This document shows positions 48,699-57,118 of a DNA stretch of 64,000 nt, in pieces. How positions within the stretch are numbered: the stretch's first letter is position 1; each line of letters starts with the position of its first letter. The stretch is taken from contig NZ_SMZP01000004.1 of assembly GCF_013181195.1 (NCBI RefSeq), positions 372,001 to 436,000 on the forward strand. Reading direction: 5' to 3'. The notes beneath the pieces are model-generated. The model worked only from the letters and a program-made list of their open reading frames with translations. It was not told the origin of the DNA and ran no database searches. A program made the position numbers and the translations under genes. This DNA comes from Caulobacter sp. RHG1. GTDB taxonomy: Bacteria > Pseudomonadota > Alphaproteobacteria > Caulobacterales > Caulobacteraceae.

Positions 48699-48983
48699 AT
48701 GCGGACAGTTATCGTTGCGGTGCTTTGTCTGGGCCTTGCCGGGTGCGGTGGGCGGATCGAGAAAGTCAAGAATCTGGCGGCTAATCAGCTTCGTGATCCG
48801 GCATCGGCTCAATTCCGTAATGTCCGCCAGGGTGGCGCTTTCGTCTGCGGCGAGATCAACGGCAAGAACGGGTTCGGAGGATACAGCGGCTTCACCCGGT
48901 TCATAGGAACTGACAACAGCGCCGTGATAGATCCGAAGGGCGATGCGTTCTTCGATAAACGCTGGGCTGACTATTGCAGCTAA
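48699..48983 (+). CDS. Small lipoprotein with SPS-type module
   Basis: 94 aa. Lipobox LAGC (Cys at ~16). The mature part (NLAANQLRDPASAQFRNV, VCGEINGKNGFGGYSGFTRF) is the same module seen in the N-terminal part of the immunity-region lipoprotein. An accessory (moron-type) gene between tail chaperone and tape measure. Confidence 0.7.
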   Translation: MRTVIVAVLCLGLAGCGGRIEKVKNLAANQLRDPASAQFRNVRQGGAFVCGEINGKNGFGGYSGFTRFIGTDNSAVIDPKGDAFFDKRWADYCS

Positions 48984-49171
48984 TCGAGAAGGCCCTTCGC
49001 CGCTAAACGGCGGATAGCTTCTGGACGGGATGGTTTGTCATCCTGGACCTCGATCCAGGCATCGATTGCCGCCAGCTCTTCGTCGGGCAAACGTACAAGC
49101 ACGCCCGGCTTTCGGCCGCCTGAGCTAGGGCGGCCCCTTGATTTCGGGATATCCCGTATTGACGAGGTCAT
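48980..49171 (-). CDS. Ribbon-helix-helix regulator
   Basis: 63 aa. GVLVRLPDEELAAIDAWIE followed by RPEAIRRLAAKGL is a MetJ/Arc-type ribbon-helix-helix. Divergent from the exported protein gene at 49259. Two GATATC-centred palindromes overlap its 5' end, pointing to autoregulation. No toxin gene is adjacent. Confidence 0.8.
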   Translation of the reverse strand: MTSSIRDIPKSRGRPSSGGRKPGVLVRLPDEELAAIDAWIEVQDDKPSRPEAIRRLAAKGLLD

Positions 49172-49189
49172 GAAATAGGGATATCCCTA
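49145..49189. promoter_or_regulatory. Two GGGATATCCC operators of the RHH gene
   Basis: CGGGATATCCCG (49145-49156, inside the RHH coding start) and TAGGGATATCCCTA (49176-49189, just upstream). Centres are 32 bp apart, about three turns. Likely RHH repressor sites controlling both divergent genes. Confidence 0.7.
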
Positions 49190-49258
49190 AATGCAGGCCG
49201 GAGCAAGCATCTCACCTCTTGCACCGGCCCTGACCCACAACACGGAAAGGGCTTTCCG

Positions 49259-49612
49259 ATGTCACAGGCTGATCACGCCTCTACCACACGCCGCTCTCTC
49301 TTTGGAGGCCTGGCGATCGTCGCGGGCGCAGCGGCGCTCCCAGTCGCTGCGTCCTCAAAGTTCAAGGCCGGGAAGTCCGAGCGCGAGTTCATTCAGGCGA
49401 TGGCCTTCATCCATGAGGATGGAGCCTGCGTCGCCAAGATGGCGTTGGCCTGCGGGCTGAAGCCATCCGAGATCACGACGATCACGATGGCAAACGGCTT
49501 CCAGCTGCATGCGTACCGAGTGGCTGAAGGCCGCGCCTACGTGATCGACGTTCTCGGCGACAGGGCTGAGCGTGACCGTCAGGCACGCGCCGCCGCAATC
49601 GCACTAGTCTAA
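49259..49612 (+). CDS. Tat-signal accessory protein
   Basis: 117 aa. N-terminal STTRRSLFGGLAIVAGAAALP is a twin-arginine signal. Mature part ~85 aa, no motif recognised (EFIQAMAFIHEDGACVAKMALACG). Divergent from and probably controlled by the RHH protein. Looks like a lysogenic conversion gene. Confidence 0.7.
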   Translation: MSQADHASTTRRSLFGGLAIVAGAAALPVAASSKFKAGKSEREFIQAMAFIHEDGACVAKMALACGLKPSEITTITMANGFQLHAYRVAEGRAYVIDVLGDRAERDRQARAAAIALV

Positions 49613-49614
49613 CA

Positions 49615-49638
49615 GGGGCTCTGGACATCCAGAGCCCC
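49615..49638 (+). terminator. Strong hairpin after the Tat-protein gene
   Basis: Perfect 10-bp stem GGGGCTCTGG / CCAGAGCCCC with loop ACAT, directly after the stop. No T run, so terminator strength is uncertain. Confidence 0.55.
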
Positions 49639-49662
49639 ACCCATCCATCCATGGAGGTTTCA

Positions 49663-49830
49663 ATGCCAGGTTATGGCACCGACGAGGAGTTCTCCGCTTT
49701 CCTCAACCAAGGCGCAGATCGCGCCAAAGACTCCGGCGACGACGTCTTCGCGGAGCTTCTCAAGGAGATCCGCTCCCTTCGCCGCGAGTTGCGGTCCCTC
49801 GTCGAAAACTGCGGCGCGTTGGCGGCCTAG
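49663..49830 (+). CDS. Small phage protein
   Basis: 55 aa after a GGAGG site. The start MPGYGTDEEFSAFL is like the opening of the adaptor at 43717 (MAGYGDDQKFEAW), then a charged helix (LLKEIRSLRRELRSLVENC). Unrecognised. Confidence 0.65.
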   Translation: MPGYGTDEEFSAFLNQGADRAKDSGDDVFAELLKEIRSLRRELRSLVENCGALAA

Positions 49831-50048
49831 GTATTCCAGTCCAGCTGGCCCGAAACCAGCCGATGGTTTTCTCGCAGCTCAGCGACGGCCTCTTCTATAA
49901 AGTCCGAGTCCAACTTCTCTGGCGGCACCTCTTTGCCAGTGTCGACGTCTCGGTTCCGCCGCTGTTTGTAAGCTAGGCGCATTTCTTTAGCGCGCTGGAT
50001 GACCTGACCGGTCACGACCAGCTCAAGAAGTTCCTTCTCAGTAGACAT
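49827..50048 (-). CDS. Minus-strand helical protein
   Basis: 73 aa, charged helices (STEKELLELVVTGQVIQRAKEMRLAYKQRR). Convergent with the small gene before and overlapping its stop. GGGAGGG upstream of the ATG. Another independently oriented accessory gene ahead of the tape measure. Confidence 0.6.
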   Translation of the reverse strand: MSTEKELLELVVTGQVIQRAKEMRLAYKQRRNRDVDTGKEVPPEKLDSDFIEEAVAELRENHRLVSGQLDWNT

Positions 50049-50172
50049 CACGCCCTCCCGTTGAAGCCGCAACTCTCGCGCGCATCCGGCAGGCCGTCAC
50101 CCTGAACAGATCAAGTCCACACAGCCCCGCTTCGGCGGGCGCTTGTCGTGCGTGAAAGCCTGGAGGTGACCC

Positions 50173-53100
50173 ATGGAAACCTTGGCAACTTTGGCCTTGG
50201 ACGTTCGCGTCCCGAAGGCCGACGAAGCGACCGCTTCCCTCAGGGCGATGAAGGGGGCTGCTCGCGAAGTCGAAGATCAATTCACCAGGACCAGCGCCGC
50301 GCAGCGCGACGCGGCCATCGCCCAAGGCCTTTCGGGAACGGCGGCTGGCAACGCCGAGAAGTCGATGAGGGCCCTCGCCACCGTCTATGGCCAGGCCCGC
50401 GACAGCTTGGGTCGGTTCGCGAAGGAAGATGGCAGCTTCCGCGCGTCGCAAGAGGCGACGGCGCTGATGATGATCCGCAATGCGCAGGCGGCGAGCGCAT
50501 TGGCGAAGCAACAGGAGCAGGCGGCGAGAGTGGTGGCAAAGGCCGAAGCTGACGCCGCCCGCGAAGCACAGGCCGCATGGAAGCATTCTCAAGCCATTCA
50601 GGCCGAAATCATGCGCGAGCGCGTGGCGCTTGCCCGCGCGGCTGAGCGGGAAGAAAGCCAAGCGGCACGCGCCGCGGCGAAGGCGATTGCAGACGCCGAC
50701 CGGGAGGCCGAGCGCTCCGCCCAACAAGTCACCTCCTTCCGCCTGCGCATGGCCCGTCAGCGCGCGACCGAGGAGGCCGCCGCCGCACGCGAGGGGGCGC
50801 AAGCCCAAGCAGCCGCCGCGGCGCAGGTCGCTTCGCTCTCTCGGCAATACGACAGCCTGCGTGCCTCGCTTGACCCGTTTGCCGCCGTTCAACTGCGACT
50901 CGCGCAGAACACGAAGCTCCTCGACGACGCCCTGGCGCACGGCGCGATCACCGCTCGCCAGTACGAGGACTCGCTGAGCAAGGTCACGCGCGCCGCCACG
51001 TCCGACCTGCTGGCCATCGACAACCTGAACAAGGGCCACGCGACAGCGGTTGGTGGGTCAAAGAACCTGACCTACGCCATGTTGAACCTGAGCCGCCAGG
51101 CTTCGGACATGGGGGGCGGCTTCATCGCCGCCGCGACCTCGGGCAAGCCGCTCCAGATGGTGTTCATGACCCTGGTGCAGCAAACGCCGCAGGTCGTCGA
51201 CGTGTTTGCCCAGATGAAAGCCGAGGGCGTGGGCGTGAAGACCGCGCTTGGCCAAATGGCCACAGCGGCGCGCGGCCTGATCGTCACGTTTGCCCCCTGG
51301 ATCGCAGGCCTAGCCGCGGTCGGGGCTGGTGTTTGGTATCTCGTGGACGCGCACCAGAAGCAGGCGAAGGCGCTCAAGGACCTCAATAAGGATTTGCAGG
51401 ACCAGAACAAGGAACTGGCCCAGATATCTCCCTACCTGACCCAGGCGGGCGTCGGTGCTGAACTGGCCGCTGACGGCCTGCGCAACTACGACAAATGGCT
51501 TCGCACCTCGAACGTTTCGCTCGAGCAGCAGAACAAGCTGCTGCGTGAGAACGCGCTGCGCAAGCTGAACGACCAAGCTATGGAGGCGGCTCAGAAATAC
51601 AGCGAGGCCCAAAAGGCGTTCGACCGGGTCAACAAGCCGGGCCCGACGATGATGTCCGCTGGCGGGGCCGGCGGTTTCGCGGTCGTAGCGCCGGCAAAGG
51701 CGACGGATCCAAAGGCTAATCCTTTCTACAAGGAGGCGGCTGAGAACCTGAAGATCGCCAAGGAGGCATACGAGGCCGTCAACAAGTATCGCAACGAGGC
51801 CTACCTCGCGCCTGTACCTGCCTTTAGCGATCAAGCGGACGCCGCCACCCGCACCGCCACCGCAGTCCGATCGGTCGCCAAGGAGGTCGAGCAGCTTGCC
51901 GGCCTGAAGCCCTTCGACGAGGACAAGCTGCTCAAGGCGTCGGAGGAGATCTGGCCCTATATGGCTGCCGTCATCCAGGCGACCGAAAAGCGCACGCGCG
52001 ACCTGAACGCCGCGGCGCAACAACTCGACCGGACCTTGGGCGACATCCGCATCCCGAGCGATCTCGAAAATCTTGCGTTCGAGATGGAGGAAGCCGCTGG
52101 CCAAGCGCGGGGTCTACGCTTCGACATCGAGGACATCGGCCGCGCGATTGCCGAGAACGACTGGTCTACAGGCTTCGCCGGCCTGCTGAACGTCCTGGCG
52201 AAGGTGAAGGTGGCGCTGGGCCAGAACGCCACCGAACTGCAGAAGATCCAAGCTCTGGCGGGTGTCGGCATGGGCGTCGGCTCGATCGTCGGCGGGAAGG
52301 TTGGTGCGGGCATCAGCGGTGCGGCGTCCGGCGCGCTCAGCGGCGCGGCTTTCGCCGGCTCTGCCCTGGGCACCGCCCTGTTACCCGGCCTTGGCACGCT
52401 CGCCGGCGCTGGCATCGGCGCGGTGATAGGGGGGCTGGGATCGCTCTTCGGCGGCGGCGGCGCCAAGAAGCGTGCGCGCCAGGAGGAAGAGGCCCGCCGC
52501 CAGGCCGAAGAGGCGCAGCGCGTCCAGACGGTCGCCGACACCAAGCGCTCGATCGAGATCTCGATGCTGGAGGCCCAGGGCAAGACCCTGGAGGCCGTCG
52601 CCGCCCGCCGTGAGGATGAACTCGCCGCGCTGCTGAAGCTCGACCCCTCGCTGGTCGACCTGCAGAAGCAACTCTACGCCGCGACGGACGCCGCCGAAGC
52701 CGCCGCCAAGGCCGCGGAGAAGGCTGCCCAGGTCGAGGCCCGCCGCTCTTCAATCCAAGACGAGATCGACAAGCTCACCCTGTCGTCGGCCGACCTGCTG
52801 GCCAAGGCTCGCGGGAAGGAGAGGGCGGAAGCTGTCGCGCTTGATCCGGCGCTGGGCGATCTGATCGACAAACTCTATGGCCTACAGGATGCCGCGGCGG
52901 CGACGGCTCTTCAGGCGGAGGAAGCCGCCAGGGCCGCAGCTGAGCAGGAAGCGGCGCTTGCTGCCGCCGCTGAAACAGCGCGCATCCAAGCCCATGTCGC
53001 CAACGAATTGACCGCGGCCTATGAGCGCCAAGCTGAGGCGATGAAATCCCTCGGCAACGGCCTCTTGGACACGATCTACAAGTCCTACGAGCTGACCAAG

Positions 53101-53688
53101 AGCCTGAAGGACCTGGCCAACGAACTTTCGGGCGAATTGGGCATGGCTGGCCAGATGGCGGGCTACGACGCGGCCAAGTCGAACCTGATCGCCGGCGCCA
53201 AGAAGGGCGGGGACATCGAGCCCCTGATCCGGACGTTCCTGGAAGCCTCCCAGAACACGCAGTCGTCGTCCGCCGGCTATCAGCTCGACGTCGCTTGGGC
53301 GCGGGCTCTGGCCCTACAGGAGTCGCAGCGCCAGGCCGGCATCCCCGCCGCTATCGCCAGAATGTGGCAGGGCATGCTGGCGGACCAGAAGGGCCTCCCA
53401 GCCTTCGCCAATGGCGGTTCGATGATCCTGGGTGGAAACCCCGGCATCGACCAGAACATCCTGAGCCTGAACAACCAGCCCATCGCGCGGGTCTCGGCCG
53501 GCGAGATGGCGACGTTCACACCCCAAGGCGGCGGCGCGGCCAACGACAACGGTTGGGCCGCGGTCGTCGCTGAGTTGCGGACCCTTCGCCAGACGGTCGC
53601 GAGCCAGGCCTCGGACATCAAGAAGCTGGAAAGCTACATCCGCAACAGCACCGACGGGGGCGAAGCGATGAAGACGGTCAACGCCTGA
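50173..53688 (+). CDS. Tail tape measure protein
   Basis: 1171 aa, the longest gene. Coiled-coil Ala/Glu/Arg stretches (residues ~110-230 and ~755-960) surround hydrophobic segments near 368-392 (APWIAGLAAVGAGVWYLV) and a Gly/Ala-rich region ~696-757. It sets tail length and enters the host envelope during DNA delivery. GGAGGTGA before the ATG. Confidence 0.92.
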   Translation: METLATLALDVRVPKADEATASLRAMKGAAREVEDQFTRTSAAQRDAAIAQGLSGTAAGNAEKSMRALATVYGQARDSLGRFAKEDGSFRASQEATALMMIRNAQAASALAKQQEQAARVVAKAEADAAREAQAAWKHSQAIQAEIMRERVALARAAEREESQAARAAAKAIADADREAERSAQQVTSFRLRMARQRATEEAAAAREGAQAQAAAAAQVASLSRQYDSLRASLDPFAAVQLRLAQNTKLLDDALAHGAITARQYEDSLSKVTRAATSDLLAIDNLNKGHATAVGGSKNLTYAMLNLSRQASDMGGGFIAAATSGKPLQMVFMTLVQQTPQVVDVFAQMKAEGVGVKTALGQMATAARGLIVTFAPWIAGLAAVGAGVWYLVDAHQKQAKALKDLNKDLQDQNKELAQISPYLTQAGVGAELAADGLRNYDKWLRTSNVSLEQQNKLLRENALRKLNDQAMEAAQKYSEAQKAFDRVNKPGPTMMSAGGAGGFAVVAPAKATDPKANPFYKEAAENLKIAKEAYEAVNKYRNEAYLAPVPAFSDQADAATRTATAVRSVAKEVEQLAGLKPFDEDKLLKASEEIWPYMAAVIQATEKRTRDLNAAAQQLDRTLGDIRIPSDLENLAFEMEEAAGQARGLRFDIEDIGRAIAENDWSTGFAGLLNVLAKVKVALGQNATELQKIQALAGVGMGVGSIVGGKVGAGISGAASGALSGAAFAGSALGTALLPGLGTLAGAGIGAVIGGLGSLFGGGGAKKRARQEEEARRQAEEAQRVQTVADTKRSIEISMLEAQGKTLEAVAARREDELAALLKLDPSLVDLQKQLYAATDAAEAAAKAAEKAAQVEARRSSIQDEIDKLTLSSADLLAKARGKERAEAVALDPALGDLIDKLYGLQDAAAATALQAEEAARAAAEQEAALAAAAETARIQAHVANELTAAYERQAEAMKSLGNGLLDTIYKSYELTKSLKDLANELSGELGMAGQMAGYDAAKSNLIAGAKKGGDIEPLIRTFLEASQNTQSSSAGYQLDVAWARALALQESQRQAGIPAAIARMWQGMLADQKGLPAFANGGSMILGGNPGIDQNILSLNNQPIARVSAGEMATFTPQGGGAANDNGWAAVVAELRTLRQTVASQASDIKKLESYIRNSTDGGEAMKTVNA

Positions 53689-54599
53689 TGCGCGTCATTC
53701 CTCCGCTGACCGTCACGCCAGCAATGCTGACGACGCCGGCCGTTGGTGAACCGGATGTGGCGGGCGGCGAGGTCGCCTGGGTCTCGGGCACGACCTACGC
53801 CAAGGACTTCAAGGTCATCCGCACCGCAACCCACCGCGTCTACCAGCGCCTGGTCGCAGGGGCCGGAACGACGGCGCCAGAGAGCGACACCGCCAACTGG
53901 CTCGACATTGGCCCGACCAACCGTTGGGCCATGTTCGATCTGGACCGAAACACCGGAACGACCACGGCCTCGCCGCTGACGGTCGTGGTGACGCCGGGAA
54001 GCCGCGTCGACTCCCTTGGCCTGGTTGGGCTGATCGCCGACACGGTGACGGTGAAGGTGACTGTCGGTGGCGTTGAGCGTCGCAGCTACACGGTCAACCT
54101 GCTCGATCGCATGACGACCGGCTGGTACGGCTACTTCTTCGGCCCGTTCCGCTACCGCAACGAAGCGGCGCTTTTCGACCTGCCGCCCTACACCAACGCC
54201 GTCATCACCATCACCCTTACCCGGGCAACCGGCCCCGTGACGTGCGGCGGCGTCGTGATGGGCAAGAGCGTCTATCTCGGCATCACCTTGCACAGCCCTG
54301 AGCGCGAGGGGCTGAACTTCTCGAAGATCGAACGCGACAGCTTTGGCACCGCGATCCTTCAAAAGAAGCGCTCGGTGCCGCGCGTCACCGCGCAAGTGCT
54401 CTGCAAGAAGTCCGCCGTCCCGACCATCCTGGCGCTGATCGACGACCTGAACGCCGTCCCGGCCCTCTGGTCAGGCCTCGACGACCAGGCATCGGGCTAC
54501 TTCCCCGCACTGCTGATCCTCGGCGTCTACAAGAAGCTGTCGATCAGCATGGATCATCCGAACGACGCCATCATCAACCTTGAGCTTGAGGAGGTCTGA
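53688..54599 (+). CDS. Distal tail protein with CBM-like segment
   Basis: 303 aa, ATG overlapping the tape-measure stop. Residues ~28-80 (VAWVSGTTYAKDFKVIRTATHRVYQRL...PESDTANWLDIG) resemble the small carbohydrate-binding modules found in tail proteins; the rest is beta-rich. Position suggests distal tail/hub. Confidence 0.7.
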   Translation: MRVIPPLTVTPAMLTTPAVGEPDVAGGEVAWVSGTTYAKDFKVIRTATHRVYQRLVAGAGTTAPESDTANWLDIGPTNRWAMFDLDRNTGTTTASPLTVVVTPGSRVDSLGLVGLIADTVTVKVTVGGVERRSYTVNLLDRMTTGWYGYFFGPFRYRNEAALFDLPPYTNAVITITLTRATGPVTCGGVVMGKSVYLGITLHSPEREGLNFSKIERDSFGTAILQKKRSVPRVTAQVLCKKSAVPTILALIDDLNAVPALWSGLDDQASGYFPALLILGVYKKLSISMDHPNDAIINLELEEV

Positions 54600-54601
54600 T
54601 C

Positions 54602-55600
54602 GTGGACCCTTACGTCTTCACGCCCCCACCGACGCCTCCGACCACCCAAGATCCGACGAACTTCGACGCTCGGGCTGATGCCCTGGTGGCGTGGCTGGTT
54701 ACCCTGACAACGGAACATCAGGCCTTCGCCAATCTGCTCGCGCCCATGTTCTCACAGTTGGCCCTTGCGGCCGCGCCGGGTGGGATCGTCCTGACCTACA
54801 CGTTCGATGGCGCGTCGGCGGCGGTCGGCGACCCGGGCAACGGCAAGCTGCGCCTGAACAATCTCACCCAGGGCTCTGCGACGGCGGCCCTGGCCGACAA
54901 CCTGGACAATCAGGGCGTCTCGGCTGCGCCGCGCCTGGCTTTGCTGACCAGCACCAGCGCCATCAAGGGCACGGTGTTCATCTATCAGGTCGGCAATCCG
55001 CTGAAGTGGATGGTGGCGACCGCGACGGCCAACACCGCGGCGGCCGGCTACGCCAACATCGCCCTCTCGAACGTTCAGGTTTCGGCGGCCAACCCCTTCG
55101 ACAATGGCGCTGACCTGGTGATGATCCTGGTCCCCAAGGGCGACAAGGGCGACCAGGGCAACGTTGGACCGGCTTCGGCGTGGGTGCTCGACAACACCTT
55201 CAATCCGACCGGCACGCCCAACCTGATCACCCTGGCTGTCCCTTCCGGGTTCAACGACCTCAAGTTCGAGATCGATGGCGTGGTCCCGTCTGGCGTCGAC
55301 GTCCTCTACATGGCCGTGAGCACGAATGGCTCGACCTTCTCGTCGCTCATTCCGGTCAACACCGGAAACCTCGCGGCGTTCTACGGCAACGTCGAGCTGG
55401 CGGCCTACAACACCACGATGCCGATCATCCGGGGCGCTGTCTCAGGCGCGCTTGGCGGGGCTCCCGCCGCATCGAGCGCGGGTCAAATTGGCGTCGGCAA
55501 TGCACGCGTAGCCAGCGCCGTCACCCATGTCCGCTTCGGCCTGGGCAATGGCGCGAACACCTTCGTCGCTGGCGGGGCTATCCGCACCTATAGGAAGTGA
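54602..55600 (+). CDS. Tail fibre-like protein
   Basis: 332 aa, GTG start. Pro-rich N-terminus, a short collagen-like KGDKGDQGNVGP near residue 180, then a beta-rich Gly/Ala C-terminal domain probably trimeric. Likely receptor-binding or baseplate fibre. Confidence 0.72.
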   Translation: MDPYVFTPPPTPPTTQDPTNFDARADALVAWLVTLTTEHQAFANLLAPMFSQLALAAAPGGIVLTYTFDGASAAVGDPGNGKLRLNNLTQGSATAALADNLDNQGVSAAPRLALLTSTSAIKGTVFIYQVGNPLKWMVATATANTAAAGYANIALSNVQVSAANPFDNGADLVMILVPKGDKGDQGNVGPASAWVLDNTFNPTGTPNLITLAVPSGFNDLKFEIDGVVPSGVDVLYMAVSTNGSTFSSLIPVNTGNLAAFYGNVELAAYNTTMPIIRGAVSGALGGAPAASSAGQIGVGNARVASAVTHVRFGLGNGANTFVAGGAIRTYRK

Positions 55601-55604
55601 AGCC

Positions 55605-56129
55605 ATGATCGAACTTCGTGTTGAGCGCGGGCCTGACGGCGAGGCTCTAGCGCCGGTCTCCCGCGAGCTGACGGCCGAGGAGGTCGCCGCGCTGGTTGGG
55701 TCGATCGACCAAGTCATTGCCGACGAGTGCGCCCGTATCGACCGGGCAAGTGACGCCCGCGACGCCCTGGATCTGCAGTTCGACTTTGAGGCAACGCCGG
55801 CCCTCCTGATGACCGGCCAGACGGTCGCCGCCGGGGTACGAGCGCTTCAGATGGGGGCGGTCAACATCACCGATTGGCAGGGCCAGCAGGCGAGGGCGCT
55901 TGCCGCCGTGCTGGAAGGCAACCCTACCGCCGTCATCAAGGTCATCGTCTCGGACAACGCAACCGTCCTGGCGCCGGCCGAGCAGTTCCTCCGCTGCTTC
56001 GAGGCAGGGTCTCAGCGCAAAGAGGCCAATGCCATCTGGCGGGTTCAGCGCAAGGCCCTGGTCCGCGCCCAGACGACTATTGCCGGCGTCGCCGCTACGC
56101 GCGCGGCCGCCGATGCAGGTTGGCCGTGA
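55605..56129 (+). CDS. Tail-region hypothetical protein
   Basis: 174 aa, helical; the N-terminal MIELRVERGPDGEALAPVSRELT and a long helix follow. It could be a fibre assembly or baseplate component. Start at the ATG nearest the fibre gene stop. Confidence 0.6.
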   Translation: MIELRVERGPDGEALAPVSRELTAEEVAALVGSIDQVIADECARIDRASDARDALDLQFDFEATPALLMTGQTVAAGVRALQMGAVNITDWQGQQARALAAVLEGNPTAVIKVIVSDNATVLAPAEQFLRCFEAGSQRKEANAIWRVQRKALVRAQTTIAGVAATRAAADAGWP

Positions 56130-56130
56130 G

Positions 56131-56484
56131 ATGGTCGCGCCCAAGGGAGCGATGAAGGGCCTCGCGCCCTATTCGAGGCGGGTGGCGGTTTCGGCGGATG
56201 GTTCGTGGTCGCCGCCCCTGCCAGCCGGACGTTTCACGGCCTGGCCTGTTGCGACCGCTGTCGTCGAGAAGGCCGCCGACAACGCCCGAACCTATGACCA
56301 CGGCCTGACCACGCCCACGAGCCTCGCCGACGCCATCGCCTTTGTTCGCGGGCGGGTGACCCGCTTCGTGATCCTGAAGACCGGCCTCATCCCGACCGTC
56401 CTGGGCCAGGAAAAGCCCATCACCGAGCCCGTCGGGACCGAAGTTCTGTTCGTCCACGTCACGGTTCGGTCGCCGAGCGCCTGA
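56131..56484 (+). CDS. Tail-region hypothetical protein
   Basis: 117 aa, mixed beta/alpha (LADAIAFVRGRVTRFVILKTG). The frame is open further upstream inside the previous gene, so the start at 56131 is chosen by spacing. Unrecognised. Confidence 0.55.
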   Translation: MVAPKGAMKGLAPYSRRVAVSADGSWSPPLPAGRFTAWPVATAVVEKAADNARTYDHGLTTPTSLADAIAFVRGRVTRFVILKTGLIPTVLGQEKPITEPVGTEVLFVHVTVRSPSA

Positions 56485-56633
56485 CACCGCCCGCCGCAGC
56501 GGGTTCGTTCCTATCCACCGCGCCGAGGGGCGCTCAAAAGCATTGGAGCCAGCCCCTTCGGAGCCTGGCATGTCCGCACTCCGGCCGGAGTGTGCCGGAG
56601 ACCCTTCCCGAGCCGGAAGGATAAATCCGCCCA

Positions 56634-56963
56634 ATGCCTACCGCTCACGTCGTCCTGTCCCAAGTCTCGCCCCGCGCCCGAGCTTCCACGGGCTCGACTA
56701 TGCCCGTCGCCGACTCCGTTGAAGTCGCAGCGAAGACGGTGACGCCCACCGGTGTCTCCGCCGTCGTGCCGGACATCGTGTCCGGTACCGCGCTCGTTGG
56801 CCAAGTCTGGAACGTGACCGCGCTCGATGCCGCGATCTGGGTGAAGTTCGGCCCTGGTGCGCCCGAAGCTGCCCCTGGCGCCGGCTGGCTCCTCCCGGCG
56901 GGCACTTCACGCGACTTCGCCGTCACCGACGCCGCCGAGAAGTGCGCCGTGAGGCTCGCCTAA
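56634..56963 (+). CDS. Small beta-rich virion protein
   Basis: 109 aa. VWNVTALDAAIWVKFGPGAPEAAP and the C-terminal RDFAVTDAAEKCAVRLA fit a small beta-sandwich found near tail fibre genes. TAATG overlap with the next gene. A 149-bp gap before it holds an inverted GCACTCCGG/CCGGAGTGTGC repeat. Confidence 0.6.
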   Translation: MPTAHVVLSQVSPRARASTGSTMPVADSVEVAAKTVTPTGVSAVVPDIVSGTALVGQVWNVTALDAAIWVKFGPGAPEAAPGAGWLLPAGTSRDFAVTDAAEKCAVRLA

Positions 56964-57118
56964 TGCCGGGCCTTCGCCTCGGCCTGGGGCTGAGCCTTAC
57001 CCCTCAACCTCGCAAGGGTGGTGGGGTCTACCCGCCTCCCGGCTTCGTATTCCTCATCGATCCTGACGGCACGTACCTGACCGATCAGGACGGCGCCTAC
57101 CTGATGGAGGCCGCATAG
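56963..57118 (+). CDS. 51-aa tail-region protein
   Basis: Starts in a TAATG overlap and ends one base before the SGNH gene start. Pro/Gly-rich N-terminal half, then an internal repeat (DPDGTYLTDQDGAYLMEAA) often seen as a short connector near tail proteins. Confidence 0.6.
   Translation: MPGLRLGLGLSLTPQPRKGGGVYPPPGFVFLIDPDGTYLTDQDGAYLMEAA

Noticed and set aside
48980-49612. Toxin-antitoxin pair formed by the RHH protein and its neighbour
   Set aside because: The divergent partner has a Tat signal and no toxin-family motif, and toxin-antitoxin genes are normally co-directional.
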